From: Artocarpus heterophyllus
Lineage: Eukaryota > Streptophyta > Magnoliopsida > Rosales > Moraceae
Assembly: GCA_025403435.1 (NCBI GenBank)
Contig: CM046337.1
Coordinates: 9,053,015 to 9,117,014 of the forward strand
DNA: 64,000 bases
Direction of reading: 5' to 3'
The position numbers and the translations under genes are program-made. Below, piece after piece: positions 39,249 to 52,640 of this stretch. The notes beneath the pieces are model-generated. The model did no database searches. It was not told where the DNA came from and saw only the letters and a program-made list of their open reading frames with translations. Within the stretch, counting starts at the first letter, position 1. Every line of letters starts with the position of its first letter.

Positions 39249-42200
39249 TTAGCGTTTATATATTATTTCTTGCAATTTAAAAAATAAGTTAAAACTAAAA
39301 GTTAGATATGTAAGGTCATTTCCAACCCATTATTCTATTTTTAGAGTTACTCTGTCTTCAAAATAGAGTAATTTCACCTTTACCAAAAATTTTATCTTTG
39401 ACCCATTTACTCCAATATTTAATTAAATAATTAAATACCTGAGGATGTTATTGTGTAAATTTTATAAATGTTTTTTTATTTTTGATTTTTTAGAATCATG
39501 CAATTTTTAATTTTGTAATTACATATTCGTTTTAGTTCATTTTCACTAAATACTTATATTAACCAAAATCATAAAAATTAAAATTATCACATATGAATTA
39601 GATAAAATCGTTAAATGAAAAAGATACAAAAGGAAGAAATTTTGTTGAAAAATATGCATTAATGTAATAATGTTGCAGTATATGTGGCACAACATCATTC
39701 ACAAACGTTAAAATAAGGCTAGGTCAGAGAGCAAAAGTTGCTCCGTTTTGACGTTTTTTCCAAATTGACGTTGGGTCGAGGATGGCCTAAAAAAACACCA
39801 TGAAAATAGTTTTTGGACTCACAAATTGGAGTTTTAATAGAGCTCTGCTAAACAACCTATTCATTTTGTAATTTCAACATTTAAAATTTGCTCGTATATA
39901 ATTTTCCTAATATTAATTCCGGTATTTTTTTTTCCTAACATAGTAGGAAAACACTAGAGAAAAATGGCAAGAACTAGAAAATAAATTTTGGGACTTAAGC
40001 GACTCTGTAATTTGTGATGGGATAATTTGCATCCTTCTTTTTCATAAAACCAAAATATCTCCTGTATTTTTCCCTTCAAATAACCTTTTATATAAGCGGC
40101 ATTTTAACCTCCTTTTGTGTTTGTTTTTATCTTCTTAAAAGATGGTGAAAACATGAAACATGTCATCACTTTCGGAAAAGGGAAAACACCTGTTTTTTTC
40201 TTTGTCCCATTATGTATCCTTTGATAACGAAATCCACTCTAGCTTTCACTCGGTCATTCTATCAAAAATGGTGGAGACATAAAAAGTGATCCAAATGTAT
40301 TCGTCGATAATAAGAATATAAAAATTACACTATGGGTAAATTTATAAGAGTAGAGTGGAAAAATAACAATTTTTTGAAATATTTTAAAATAGAAAAATTA
40401 TATGGTAATTATTATAATGATATTCACATTTTACATTATAAAATTACATAATAATTATCTTATATTTTTTTTGCTATTTGTAAAATATTCAAATTTTTTG
40501 CTATTACACACATGAACTATTAAATCGTGACACATTAGCAAATTATTAATTCCTATAAAATCTTTCTTAGAAAATATAGACATATATAATTGAAATTTTA
40601 CAGAAATATTAGGTAGACGAATTTAGTTTCTAAAATATGAGTATAAGCATGTGTCCAATTCACTAATATTTAGCTCCACCACTAGACCAAAATCCTTGAA
40701 GCAAGTATTAAATGTCACAAATTGGCATGGTTATTCATCAATATTAGTGTTTATCGATGTATAGGTTATAACAATAAAATAAAACTATCACACACTATTA
40801 TATAGTTTTGATTCGCGTGTAAAATTAATGCATTCCACGCTATTATAAGAAAATTAAGTGCATTAATAGCAAACATATATGGGCCATCCAAAAAAATAAA
40901 TATATATACCTTATAAATGTGGGCAAGTTCGAACCAAAAAGTTTTAGTTCAAACTGTTTTTTAATTATTGTTTCTCCTACAAAATTTAAATTATTACAAT
41001 ACTTTAGTTTGAACCGATAAAATAAACGCCTAAATTAGCTATGTATAGTTTGAGAAGAATGATATAATTTACCTTTTTTTATTTGAAGAATTTTGTTATG
41101 ATAGGATATTAAAAAAATCGATAAAATATAGTTATAAATTATCAAATCATATCAAATTTATGTCGATTTAAGAAACAACCTGACAATCTAACAAAACTGA
41201 ATAGAAATATGTTGGTTTAGAATTTTTTTTCTCCTTTCCTTCTCAAAGAATTTTCCTATGTATTTATTTTGAAGACTTTCTCCAAAAGGATTGATTAAGG
41301 CTGCAAGGGCATTCGAGGGTCACAAAATATAAACTTGGAGTACTTAGAAGGAAACTCTTTACCGAACCTTGTACATACAAGGTTAAAACAGAAAAACCGT
41401 ACTTCAATTTCACCACCAGAAATACATCCATGAGAAACGTTTGGCGCCTGCTTTTTGTCGGGGAATCCCGATTAGAATTGCATCGTCCAAGCCAAAGAAA
41501 AGAACAGACTGTACCAGTGTTCATGATCTTGGAAAGATTTGTATCTGAACGTACCCCAAAGTGAAAAGCAGCCATTATACCATGATCACTTATTGTATAA
41601 AGCTTGCTCATGCGTACGCAAAAAAAACAATATATATATAAATAAATAAATAAAATAAAAAAGTTTCCTGAAATTGCTGCTTTTGTCTCTCATTGACAGA
41701 TTTTTTCTTTTTAATTTTTCAAGGGCAACGTGGAAAATGTTTCCTTTGAATTTATATATGCATGTTTGGGTTGTTAGTTAATTATTAATGTATAAATTTA
41801 TTTCATTGTTTTCCTTAACATTTTAAGTGTAGCATGAATTGTTTTTTTAGATTACTTACGTATAAAACATGTCACCAAGTTTAATTTGCTTGAATTCGTG
41901 CTAATTAAGTGCAAGCAAAATGCACAATTTTAAAGGCAAATGTTGAAGATATCCAAGACTTCCATAATTATTCCCAAGGAGGCTGTCTTGTCTGGCTTTG
42001 CCTTGCCTTGGTTGCCACCCCAAATATCAACTGTTATAGAATTTGATTCTTGCAAATCTTGTAAACCCAAAAGGGTAAATTTAATGAGACACACACAAGC
42101 AATGGAATATGTGTGAAAGTTGAGAACGGGGATAAAATGCTTAGTAGCACCGGATTCTTGGAAAAGAACCGGAGCAATTAGTAAGGAGCTAATATGCTCA

Positions 42201-42545
42201 ATTCTAAATCAAAATCTTTCAAAGGCAAACCATAAGCAAAGCATTCACATTTTTATAAAAATAACTAGAAGAGTAAAGTACATGGTTACAAACTCGTCCA
42301 AGTCATGCTCGAATTATTATTGGCAATTTATTCTCCGGGAATAGTAACAAAGATATTTGTGATTTCACGGTAGTATATCCCTACTCACAGAATATTTTTG
42401 GACAATACAAATACGTGAAATTGATAAAAAATAAAAATAAAAAACAAATACAGGTATGGTGACCTTCAAGATAGAGCTCTAACGATAAGGTGGTTTTTTA
42501 TTTTTAAATTTTTCTATGCATACTGTCAAGTAAATTTGATTCATA

Positions 42546-42706
42546 GCGTGTTTGGCAAGAAGTGGTTCTAACCATTATCTCAATTATAAATAATGTAAAG
42601 TTCTTACATGCTTCAGTTAAAAAAATTTGCTATAGTGTCAAGCTCTTATATGCTACAGTAAAAACAGCTGTAACTAATGGTTACAACCACTATGCCAAAC
42701 ATCTTA
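42546..42706. mobile_element. MITE of the GGGTGTTTGG / TGCTACAGT family
   Basis: Left end GCGTGTTTGGCAAGAAGTGG, right end CCACTATGCCAAACATCTTA. The centre holds ATGCTTCAGTTAAAA and ATGCTACAGTAAAA. A second, more diverged copy follows at about 42800-42955. Confidence 0.65.
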
Positions 42707-45570
42707 TTATTAAATTCTAGTGTCATTGATGCTGGCAACATAGTTTGCTTCTATCCCTTCAAGTTTCGAGTTACGCCTAATACAAGAACTTGCGCATTCA
42801 ATTTATCATTTTAATTTTAAACAGTAAAGAGTTTTCAGCAGTTACAGTAAAAAAAATAAATATTAGTTATAACATAAAGCTCTCACATGCTATAGTTCTT
42901 AAACTTAAAGTTTCAGTTAAAACTAAAATGCTAAACAACCTATTAGGCTAATAGCTATTAACAACCTAGAGCCAAGACACTCTTCTTTTCACCTATAATC
43001 CTAATAGATTATAGCGTTCTGTCGTGGTGTAAAGACACTACAGATTTCTTTTCTTCATCAAAATATTTAATAAACTAAAGCACCGATTTAGTATATTTCT
43101 GTTTGAAGATTTGATGGTGGGACTTCGCATCCCTGATTTGCGTACCAAACCTTTTCGGTGGCATTAGTGCCACTGTTAATATTGCCCTAACCATGCCCAA
43201 AAGTGTATTCCTCATGCACGTTATTCTTCCATGTGAAAGGACTTATTTGCTTATTTGCTTATATGCTTATTTGCACAATTCATCTCCTCGTACGGACCAG
43301 CTTTGTTATATCTTTTTCTCCCCCTTTTCATGTCAGCTTTAGTAAACTTTTGAATTTTTTGGGGTTAATTTTTTTGTAATGGGGATGTCAATCTTGACAC
43401 TTTTACCACCCCATAATTTTATCCCTTTAATTTTGAAATATTGTGGGATAGCATGACTTTGTATTAAATTAATTTTCAGATTAATATTATTCTAGTCCTA
43501 GTACTCCTTTAGGAAGCAAGATGGAGTGTTGGTGCTAGTGACGTGTGTACATTTGCTTATTCATACAAACCCAAAATTAAAATATATCTTTAGAAGACTT
43601 TTTGTTTCCCTGTACTGCAAATATTGTACGGGCTAAAGAGAAGATATTAATTAAAAATTAATGGCATTATATGGTTTGAGTTTAGGCCCATCTATTAAAT
43701 GACAGACTCAACAATGCAACTCGCACACTTAGAAAACATGTATGTCTTGCTAACTGAGCCATATTTTTGAGCATTTCCTTTAAAAGTTTTTGCCCCCTAA
43801 TTTAAAATCTTACTTTTTTATTTTTATTTTTTTATTTTTAGAGAGGGGGGTCTCTTTTTTTTTTTTTTTTGGATAACTATCGCTTTGACTTGTATTAGAT
43901 GTTTGTAGGATGTTGTATTAAATATTTCATCATTAGAAAGTGTAAGAAAAGTAAGAATGTTCTATTTGTAAGCTCATATTGTCATGTTTATCCAATTTTC
44001 GGCCAGCAAGGAAGTTTCTTTTAAATTTCAAAGTAGTTATTGTATTAAATTTTATATTTATTTATTTATTTCCAGGGGAAGGAGGTAGTGAGACGTAAAC
44101 TATGCTATATAAGGTTCAATATGACAAAAATATTCCTAAAAAAATTAAAGACTATTTAATAGGGTATGAAAAATATCATATATATCTCTAGGGTGTTATT
44201 TTCATCAATGATGATCTTTTTCTTAAAAGATTATATATATATATATATATACTATGTATTTTTTACTAAAATTACTTCTTAAAAAAATCTAGAAATCACC
44301 CCAAAACAAAACTGTTAAATTTACAAGAAACAAATACATGTTACGAATCACTTTTGGTGTATCATGATTCATGATTTTTTGGGTTCTACATATATATTCC
44401 CGGATCCGATTATTATCCCGGTCAAGCAGAAAGGGCCTACAGGTGATTAGAGATAAAAAGCTACTTTAGTGGATAGCATTGAATTCCATGGTTTTTGTAA
44501 TGAATTAAATCCACTGGAATTGGGTGGTCTATTCCCAAGCAGTCAATAAAAGTCCATGAACAACGATTCCAATTTATAACTGTCTCAATAGAATATGAAT
44601 ATTATGATATATCCGATATATATTGCTTATTCTTCAACGACTTGACCAGTGGCTGAAAAGCCAATAACACTTGAACACATTCGTTGTGAAAGCAGATGTC
44701 ACCCTTTTGTTTTGTTCCACTGGTCAATCTGGACTCCTTGAAGGCTTGAACCATCTCATGGTTCATGATTAATCCTGCATGCCACCGGGCATTTGAAAAA
44801 CCAGTTCGAATTTTGAATCGAAACGTAAAATATCTTAGCATTAATTTAAATTTTATAAGAGAAAATATTATAATTAAATTGGTTTACATCAAAATTTTTA
44901 GATTGTTTGAGAACATAGTTGGAACCAAAACGTTATAATATATAAGAGTTTTACACTATAGCATGCAAGAGCTTTATACTGTATCAACAATTAAAACTAA
45001 GTTATTCATAATATATATATATATATAAACACACACACGAGAGAACTCTTTTTCATGTGTTTAAATATACCTTACTAATTAATAGGATGGTCTATGTCGT
45101 TGAATTTTTATTTTTTAAATTATTATAGTTTTATATCTGGTAAAATGTTAATATAATCCAACGATTGAAACTTGTATATGGTTTAATTTAATTGTTAAAA
45201 ACCATGTACTACCAGCAAGATATTTTTCCACACTACTCTCTCTATACAAAAGAGATGGCAACAACCTGCCTACCAAGGCGAAAGAAAACCAGAACCCCTT
45301 AGCTAGCCTGTCTACCTTTCATGTCGACAAAATTAAAATAATTACACTTTAACAAATATTAATAACAACAAATATTATGATTTGTTATTACAAGTTTCAT
45401 ATCCATATCACTGACGTACGCTGAAGGAGACCTCTCATTCTGAGATTGAAGAAAGAGAGGACTTTATATGTGATCACCAATTAAAGTATAGATTTTAACT
45501 AAATCCTTCCACCAAATGGCATCTACTCGCAACAAACATCAAATAACAAACAATAAAAAAATGCTTTAAA

Positions 45571-45587
45571 ACACACACACACACACA
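45571..45587. repeat. (AC)n microsatellite
   Basis: Eight to nine AC units in spacer DNA. Confidence 0.85.
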
Positions 45588-45749
45588 AATGCAATGAAAG
45601 CAAACGTTGCTGTATATTGAGAGACATTCTCATTGACGTATAACCTCCGTGGTTGCCTTTCACCGGCGCGACGCCGCCGTCTTTTCAAACTTCTACCACA
45701 TGTGCTATGTACATACAAATTTTTTGGGGATGATAAACGTCATATAGAA

Positions 45750-45781
<32 letters not shown>

Positions 45782-45957
45782 GTATAATTCACAACATTAA
45801 AGAAGAAAAATGACAAACAGATCAAAAAGTATAGATGCATACACACGCTAAGATTTGTATGCCAATTAAACTGAAGCCCAAATCTCAATCATTAGATGTT
45901 GTTTGGAAATATTTTCATTTGCTTAATTAATAAAAACATTTATCAAGTGACAACTAA

Positions 45958-46073
45958 CACTATAAAAAACTAGACTTTCAGTCATAATACTTTTTAGCAA
46001 AAATTTTTTTACGTCACGACAAAAATTGAAGAAAAAATTATGATTAAAGCTGAAAGTCTAGTTTTTGATAGTG
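45958..46073. mobile_element. CACTA-type MITE, 116 bp, TAA target duplication
   Basis: Starts CACTATAAAAAACTAGACTT and ends AAGTCTAGTTTTTGATAGTG. The terminal inverted repeats match over about 24 bases with one mismatch, and weaker pairing continues to the centre. TAA flanks both ends (45955-45957 and 46074-46076). The CACTA start and 3-bp duplication are the CACTA/EnSpm signature. The whole element could fold into a single hairpin. Confidence 0.8.
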
Positions 46074-46508
46074 TAATTTTTTTTTTGTTTTTTTCAATAG
46101 CTAACATATTTTTTAAGTCAGCAAATAAAAGTTATATTTATAAATTTAATTTAAACCTTAGTCACACACCTTTTTCTATACACACTCAACCATTTGAGCT
46201 ACACTTAAGTGGCGAAAAAGAAGATATCCTATGTATTGAGATGTATTATATAGCTCTACGAATAATTTCAATATAAAATAAGTTCTAGAAAACTCTGAGA
46301 ACATTGTTTTTTAAATATTTTCACGTCCTATAAGCTTGCGACATTAGGCCTATTGTTGTTTACCACCATGTACTTGGCACAAAACCCACACGCGTCCAAA
46401 AAGTTAGATGCCAATACAATGCTTCCAAAATCCAAAATTAGCAAAAACTAATTTTGTGAGTCGCGGCATTGTGGGACTATGGGCAAGCTTTAACTTAGAA
46501 ATCTAAAA

Positions 46509-46658
46509 ATGTTTAACAAGATGGTTAAAATAATTTTTGTTATAGCATATGAGAGTTTAATATTATAGCGATTTTTTTAATTTTTATTATAACATATGAG
46601 AACTTTACACTATTTATAACTAAAAAAATGATCCAAACTACAACCATCAAACACCTCT
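46509..46658. mobile_element. MITE of the GGGTGTTTGG / TGCTACAGT family
   Basis: Left end ATGTTTAACAAGATGG, right end CCATCAAACACCTCTTA. The core has TTATAGCATATGAGAGTTTAA and ATAACATATGAGAACTTTAC. More diverged relatives are at about 44900-45010, 46955-47085 and 49500-49645. Confidence 0.55.
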
Positions 46659-48062
46659 TACGTGCTTTAGATCATGAAATTATAGCAAACCCCTTTTTAA
46701 TTGGAGTAAAGCGTCTCGAGCTAACTTAACCAAAAAAAAAATTAGAAAGACCATAATCATCTGGTTAACGTTTAATTTACTTGTCAAGGGGTCGAATCAT
46801 TCATATTTCACTGGAACGTCAAATTTCCTTTTTCTCTATGAATTTTTCTTGCAAGTATTGAGATCTCCAAGTTTTGTAAGTTGGACAAGTTTGCACGTGT
46901 GGTCTATGTCCGATATTCATCGAGATGGATTTTTTTTGAGTTTAACAATTTGTGCATTTAGTAAATGAGTTCAAATTTATGAATTTGAACTGTAAATAAC
47001 GTAAAGCTTTTATATGTTATAACGTAAGGTAAAAGTGTGTTTTAGTGTAAAGCTCTCATATGCTTCATAAAGTGTTTGAAAAATTCCAACACCAAAGTCT
47101 TAGCTGCTATTATATAAAACTCTTATAAGTTATAATGTAAAACAAAAATATACTATGATGTAAACATCTCATATGTTATAGTGTTTACGTTCCAAGTTTT
47201 AAGTCTTAGTTCCTAAAACTATTAGTATTTGAGTTCAAACTCATTTATCTAACACTAGTGTTTTCAAAATAAGTAAAAATGATTTTGTTTTAAAAAATAA
47301 AAATTTTGAAGAATTTATGTTGAAAGTATTTTTAAAAATTTTGCATCAAAAAACGTAAAAAAAATATTTTTAAAAACTCCTAAAATAATATCAAATCAGA
47401 CCTTAATATACTTACGCACCTCGAACTTGAAGGTTGACAACAAAGTTTGAATAAATTAAACCTATATACATGAGCTGTGCTTTAGGTGATAATAATTCAG
47501 GGTTTTTTTTTTTTTTCCCCTACAGGAAATATGCCCGGCTTCTATTTTCTATTATCAAGTTGTGAGGGGGGGGGGGGGGGGGGGAGAGAAGAACAAGACA
47601 GTTTAGAGTGTTTATTTCGTTTTTTAAATTACGGTTTAAATCATTTTGTTATAGTATTTTTTCTCACAAAAATTTAAATCTTCATTTAAATACTCATACC
47701 AAACACACCATAATTATCTTTATTTTGTATCCTTTATTTTGGAAGTTCGGTAGTTGTAAGTTGTAACTTCTACGCAAACAGAAAGCATTTCAGCTTAATT
47801 TCTATATACAATTTTCTTGGATTTGACCCCCACCGTGGGTACACACTTACAAGTAATACATATATATGCAAACATGCCTCAAACCATTTGAATTGTATTG
47901 ATTTTTATATATTGAAGTCTTTCATTCAATTCGTGTGGAGCTTAATTTGTCAAAACATTCAATCTCACTCGACGAGTCGATCTTTGATTTGACCCTCCAA
48001 ATATGATTATTTAAGGGACTCAATACTTACGGTTTAAAATGAACAATGATAGTGATTAAGAT

Positions 48063-48218
48063 GGTTTGATATTATTTTTAAAATAGGTAAAAATATTTTT
48101 ATTTTAAAAAATAAAATTTTTTTAAAAATTATATTAAAAAGTATTTTTAAAATTTTTACTTTAAAAATAATACGAAAAACATTTTTAAAAATTTTAAGAG
48201 CAAAACCAAACAAGCCCA
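48063..48218. mobile_element. AT-rich MITE-like sequence
   Basis: GGTTTGATATTATTTTTAAA to AAAACCAAACAAGCCC, with a TATTTTTAAAA-rich interior. A related segment is at 47262-47403. Ends and target duplication were not resolved. Confidence 0.35.
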
Positions 48219-49783
48219 TTATCTCTTATAAATTTTAAAAACTAGCAATTTCATGGCATTGGGGTGGATTTATCAACAACAATACTTCTCTACTTGCTCC
48301 GTCCTTTCTTCCTTGATCACATTTGGTCCTCTCCACAAAGGGCACGGGGAGCTGCAGCATAGACTGACACGCTGACGCTCAACCCAAACAAACTATTATG
48401 ATTGAAAAATAACATAATATTAGCAATCGTAAAAGGAAAATGTTCCTTTGGTGGAGTCATCTAAGTGATTAAAAGACGTTTTTTCTTGACCTCGATTTTC
48501 TTTGGTTTTAGACATTGTTCCCAACCATCGATCGGCTTATCGAGATCGTCTCAGCCCTGACATCAAGGGATTCCTGTAACACTTTTTTGTTGCCTACAAG
48601 AAAAATCCCCCAGCAGTCATCCTTCCAGGTATAGAAACCAAGTATTCTACAATTTATATATAGAATATATCGAGTTCCTGCACCTTTAATATGATTATGG
48701 ATTGCCATTTAGGCATAATTTAACTGTGAATATAGTAAAATTAGACCAAGTATATGAAGTCTAATTATTCATCTGTATTAATTTTAAACGCAAAATTTGC
48801 TTAAATATTTCTACATAAGTGACATACTAATAGTCTAATATTTTAATATTCTTCTAATTTACTCCATGATCCTATTGCCAAGTGTATCCTCTAGGTTTCA
48901 TTTCTTCCTCGGCCCAATCTAAAAAGCCCAGTGCCTCTATTAAAAATTTACCTTTTTTCAGATATATTGACTTATTTTTAGTTAAGTCCTTTGAGATCAT
49001 TGGTCTAGCAAGTTGTTATAATTCAAGGGTTTTTTTTTTTTTTTTTTTCTTGTATTATTGGAAAGAAAAGTATGGAATACATATGCGTACCTTTTGAACA
49101 AAGCTGACTTCTTAAATTCTATTGAAATGTATGGTTTTAAGATGCAGTTCTCTTTTCTTCCCGGCTGATAGACGTGAAACTCGTGCTTTTCTTGTTTTTT
49201 CTTTCGATTTTAGAGCAAAAGAGGAATGGTATAAATTGAATATTGGTTATTATTTCATAATTCAAATGCCATCACCGCAATGTTCTCTTAGTACAGGAAG
49301 TCTTGTAACATGAAGTAATATCATATCACTATGTGACATAATTTTGATTTAAATTAGCGGGGAAACTGGACTTGCAGTCGTTGTGAGATAAGTCACAGGT
49401 CTAAGCTCTATTTGTATCCATTGATTAAGGGCCAGGAACAAGAGGACTTGGTACTGTGTAATGTAAGAACACCTAACCTTGAGAGGCCCAACAACATGAT
49501 ATTTTTAAGTTAGGACCAAAATATCGTAGCATCTAAGAGTTTTATATTGTCGAAAACTTTTGCTCTCATCAAAATATAAGAGCTTTACACTATAACGGTT
49601 GGAATTAATAAGTTGGAACTGTTTTGCCAAATACACCATTTCTCCAAAACTTGGGAAACTTAGGAGATGAAAAGATTGTGAAATCTATTCACTGAAGATC
49701 AGGTCCCCCGGTCAGTAATTGACTTCAAACAAGCCATATTTAAGAGCTTTAAGAAGAAATTAACAGTTTCTTGCTTGCCACTA

Positions 49784-51959
49784 TGTAACGTCCCCAAATT
49801 TATTTAATGTTAAGTGTAATGTAAATGATGAATTAGTGTGCCATAATTAACGTTTTAACATTTATTAGACTATTTGGTTGGATTTTTGAATTTTTGGTTG
49901 TTTTGTTAAATTAATGAATTCGAAGGATTTCTTATTGTTTTAAAATGATGTTTTGAGTTTTAAAACACAACAATTTGTAAAATGTTAAAAAAATACTCCG
50001 TTTTGCAAAACCGTGGGCGGCACATGGTTTTCGCACAGTAAAACCGCCCACCGATTTTCTCTATTTATTTCCTTCCTCTCTCTCTCCTCTCATTCACTCT
50101 CCGGTTCTCTCTCTCTCCCGCTCTCTCTCTCAATTTCTCTCTCGGCAGTCTCTCTCTCTCTCTAATTTCTTCACAAATTTTGAAACCACATTCGAATCCA
50201 AGCTTCGGGTTAGCGAGGAGGAAGCTCGGGGACGTGATTCGGCAACCGAGAACGCGGATTGAAGCTTCGATTCGAGGTTAGATTCGAAATTTCTAAACTT
50301 TTTACAAAATTTCCAATTTTGTGTGTTTTTGAAATCTAAGTTTGTTTAAGCTTAGGAAACCTTGGATTTGAGTTAAATGAACTTAGAACAACTAGAATCT
50401 AAGCCTAGATTGAAGAAAAACGGATTGGATTCAAGATTTTTCATTTTTCCCCTCATTTTCTCATTTTTGGATTTTTGAGGATTTTGAGTTTAAATGTTGT
50501 TTAAATGATTCCAAACATGTTCTAGAATGTTTTTCTATCAACTATAGTTGTTTTTCATGCCTGGGATTTGAGAAAAACAGGTTGGAATCCGGATTTGGAT
50601 TTTGGGGATCGAGAAACCCGTGGCTGGGATTTCTGGGTTTTCCTAGTTCGGCAGGCCGAAGTTCATGTTCGGCAGGCCGGAGTGATGATCGGCAGGCCGG
50701 TGTTCTTCCGACCGGCAGGCCGAATCTGGAGAAATGTTCGGCAGGCCGAACCTTGTTTCCGGCAGGCCGAACTGTGCAGTTCGGCAGGCCGAAGCAGGGC
50801 GTCCGGCAAGCCGACCGAGGCATGGAAAATTTTTGTGATTTTTACCCGTTTTCACTGTTTTGAACCCTGATTTAAATCCCAACCTTATAGGATGATTTTA
50901 AAGGTACAAATGGCACACTAGGACATCATGAAATGATTTAGTAACATAGAATGTCTCGAACTAGATATTGATCGACTTAGTTTGTATCTAGGATCGTTCG
51001 TGGTTCCGTGGAGCTAACGTATAGCGGACCGGGATTACGGTGTGGGGTACCGGCACGAGTATTGAGGTAGGACTTCTATCCTATTTCTTTGGTAGCCTGG
51101 TTTTGAAATGATTTGGCTTTGAAAAGGATTTCTATCCAAAATGTTTTCAACGGTTGTTTGAAAATGGTTTTATCGGTTATATTTTAATATACCGTGAACT
51201 GAAATGAATTTCATAATAAATGTAATTGACAACACTCGGTAATTGGGTTTTGAATGATAATGATAATAAACACATGGGCATGATGCCATATCAGAGATCG
51301 GGTCGTGTAGCGATCGACCTTGGGGGCAGGTCCCGAAACCCAGCTGGGCCACTACGGTGGTGTTATCATGGTTTGCCTAGGTAAAAGTAAATTGGTGTTT
51401 TGATTTGACGAGTAGACTGTTCTGTGTCAGGACGGCTCTACTCAAATCGTTTATTTATTTATTTATTTAAGTTTCCTCTGAATAACTCCTAATGATGCTA
51501 TGTTTCTTTGAATTGAACTGTTTTATAAAACATAGTCCTACTGAGCCTTTCGCTCACGTTTTATTGTTTTAAATTTCCCCCATCTAGGTGGTTTCCCATT
51601 TAGGTTTGGAGAAGATTCTTCGGACCGAACTCAGGAGCAATAGGAGAATTTATTTACATTCTGTATTATTAATCAAGGCATGTAAGACTTAACTTTATTT
51701 GTACTTGGACTGTAATTGTATTTATGATATTGTCAGATCCATGTGTGTGCACAAGTTGTGGGTTGTGGAACCCATATTCGCGGTTTTTATTTTATTATTA
51801 TTATTTGCTTAATATTTATAAATTCTTTTATAAAATGTGGTGGAAAATCTCTTTATTTCTTACTTAATTGGATTCTTAAAGCACTTAATTTTAATTAAAT
51901 CCGCTTTTAATTAATCTAAATATTCCGCCACGTCACCTCCCGTACTCCGGGGCGTGGCA
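49784..51959 (+). mobile_element. Solo LTR of an LTR retrotransposon, 2176 bp
   Basis: Begins TGTAACGTCCCC and ends GGGGCGTGGCA, so it has TG...CA termini with a short internal inverted repeat. CACTA flanks it on both sides (49779-49783 and 51960-51964), a 5-bp target duplication that places both boundaries precisely. Inside are a TATA-like CTATTTATTT (50061) followed by a CT-rich leader (50078-50162), and an eight-copy repeat (50647-50815). No gag or pol frame is present, so it is a lone LTR left by recombination. Length and termini suggest a Ty3/gypsy-type parent; that assignment is an inference. Confidence 0.8.
50647..50815. repeat. Eight-copy near-palindromic repeat TTCGGCAGGCCGAA inside the solo LTR
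   Basis: The core GGCAGGCC, mostly within TTCGGCAGGCCGAA, recurs eight times, starting near 50650, 50671, 50691, 50714, 50740, 50761, 50782 and 50804. The spacing is 20-27 bases. The last copy reads GGCAAGCC. Each copy is a self-complementary stem around a central AG. Spacers are unrelated in sequence. Confidence 0.85.
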
Positions 51960-52485
51960 CACTATTATGCTTGTTTGCAACATTTGAGGAGAAGAGTAAA
52001 AGCATTATTAGCCATTAGCTTCCTAAATTTCAATTCTCAAAGGATGTTATGAATTAAGCAAGCTTTGGAGGGGGTATATCATTAAAGGTCTAAATCAAGA
52101 GGACAGACTTAAAGAAGCTCCTTCAGTACATTGATTTTTTTTTTTTTTTTTTGAGGGGAAGTACATTGATAATTTTAGTAGAGCAGCAAAAAGTTTCAAG
52201 AAAGGCAATGTATTTTCAAATTTGAGCCTTAAGTTATGTACAACTTGATTTGAAAGAAATAAGGTATTAAGACCACCCTCACCCACACACACGAATAAAT
52301 ACATATATATATATATATATATTTTTAATGGTTACGATCTAATGAAAATATATTTTAATAATAATTGATAATATATCATTATAAGAATTTAACTTAGTGA
52401 ATTATTATATTTTTTTCCAACTATCTACTTTACTACAAACATCAAATTTATATCAAATAGCTTAAAAGATGTAGCCATTAAAAAC

Positions 52486-52491
<6 letters not shown>

Positions 52492-52516
<25 letters not shown>

Positions 52517-52585
52517 TAGCGTAACATGAGTTGTTTTATCTATATATATATATATATATATTAGCGTAACATGAGTTGTTTTATC
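52492..52585. repeat. (TA)n tract duplicated together with a 25-bp unit
   Basis: TTAGCGTAACATGAGTTGTT plus TTATC occurs at 52516-52540 and exactly again at 52561-52585. Each copy is preceded by a (TA)n run, a recent tandem duplication of 45 bases. Confidence 0.85.
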
Positions 52586-52640
52586 ACTATTCTAATTAAT
52601 GGTGGTGCAATGAACTTTATTTTTTCGCTTAAGCCCCATA

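Larger units (their letters stand above)
37531..52640. other. Transposon-rich spacer between the XBAT31 and small HSP genes
   Basis: About 15 kb without a recognised gene. It contains a hAT-type element, numerous MITE copies, a CACTA-type MITE, a solo LTR, microsatellites ((AC)n at 45571-45587; (TA)n at 44229-44252, 45752-45771 and 52303-52322) and a 19-base G run at 47566-47584. Short less AT-rich islands at 41230-41620, 44640-44830 and 48300-48720 have frames of 60-115 codons with no recognisable domain. Confidence 0.5.

Noticed and set aside
41264..41611. 115-codon minus-strand frame
   Set aside because: No family motif recognised; kept only as an unidentified island.
44602..44841. 79-codon minus-strand frame
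   Set aside because: No known domain; may be a gene relic, but the evidence is too thin to annotate.
50647..50815. CRISPR-like array of regularly spaced short repeats
   Set aside because: The spacing (20-27) is too short and irregular, the repeat is only 8-14 bases, it lies inside a plant LTR, and no cas genes exist. It is a palindromic repeat of the retroelement.
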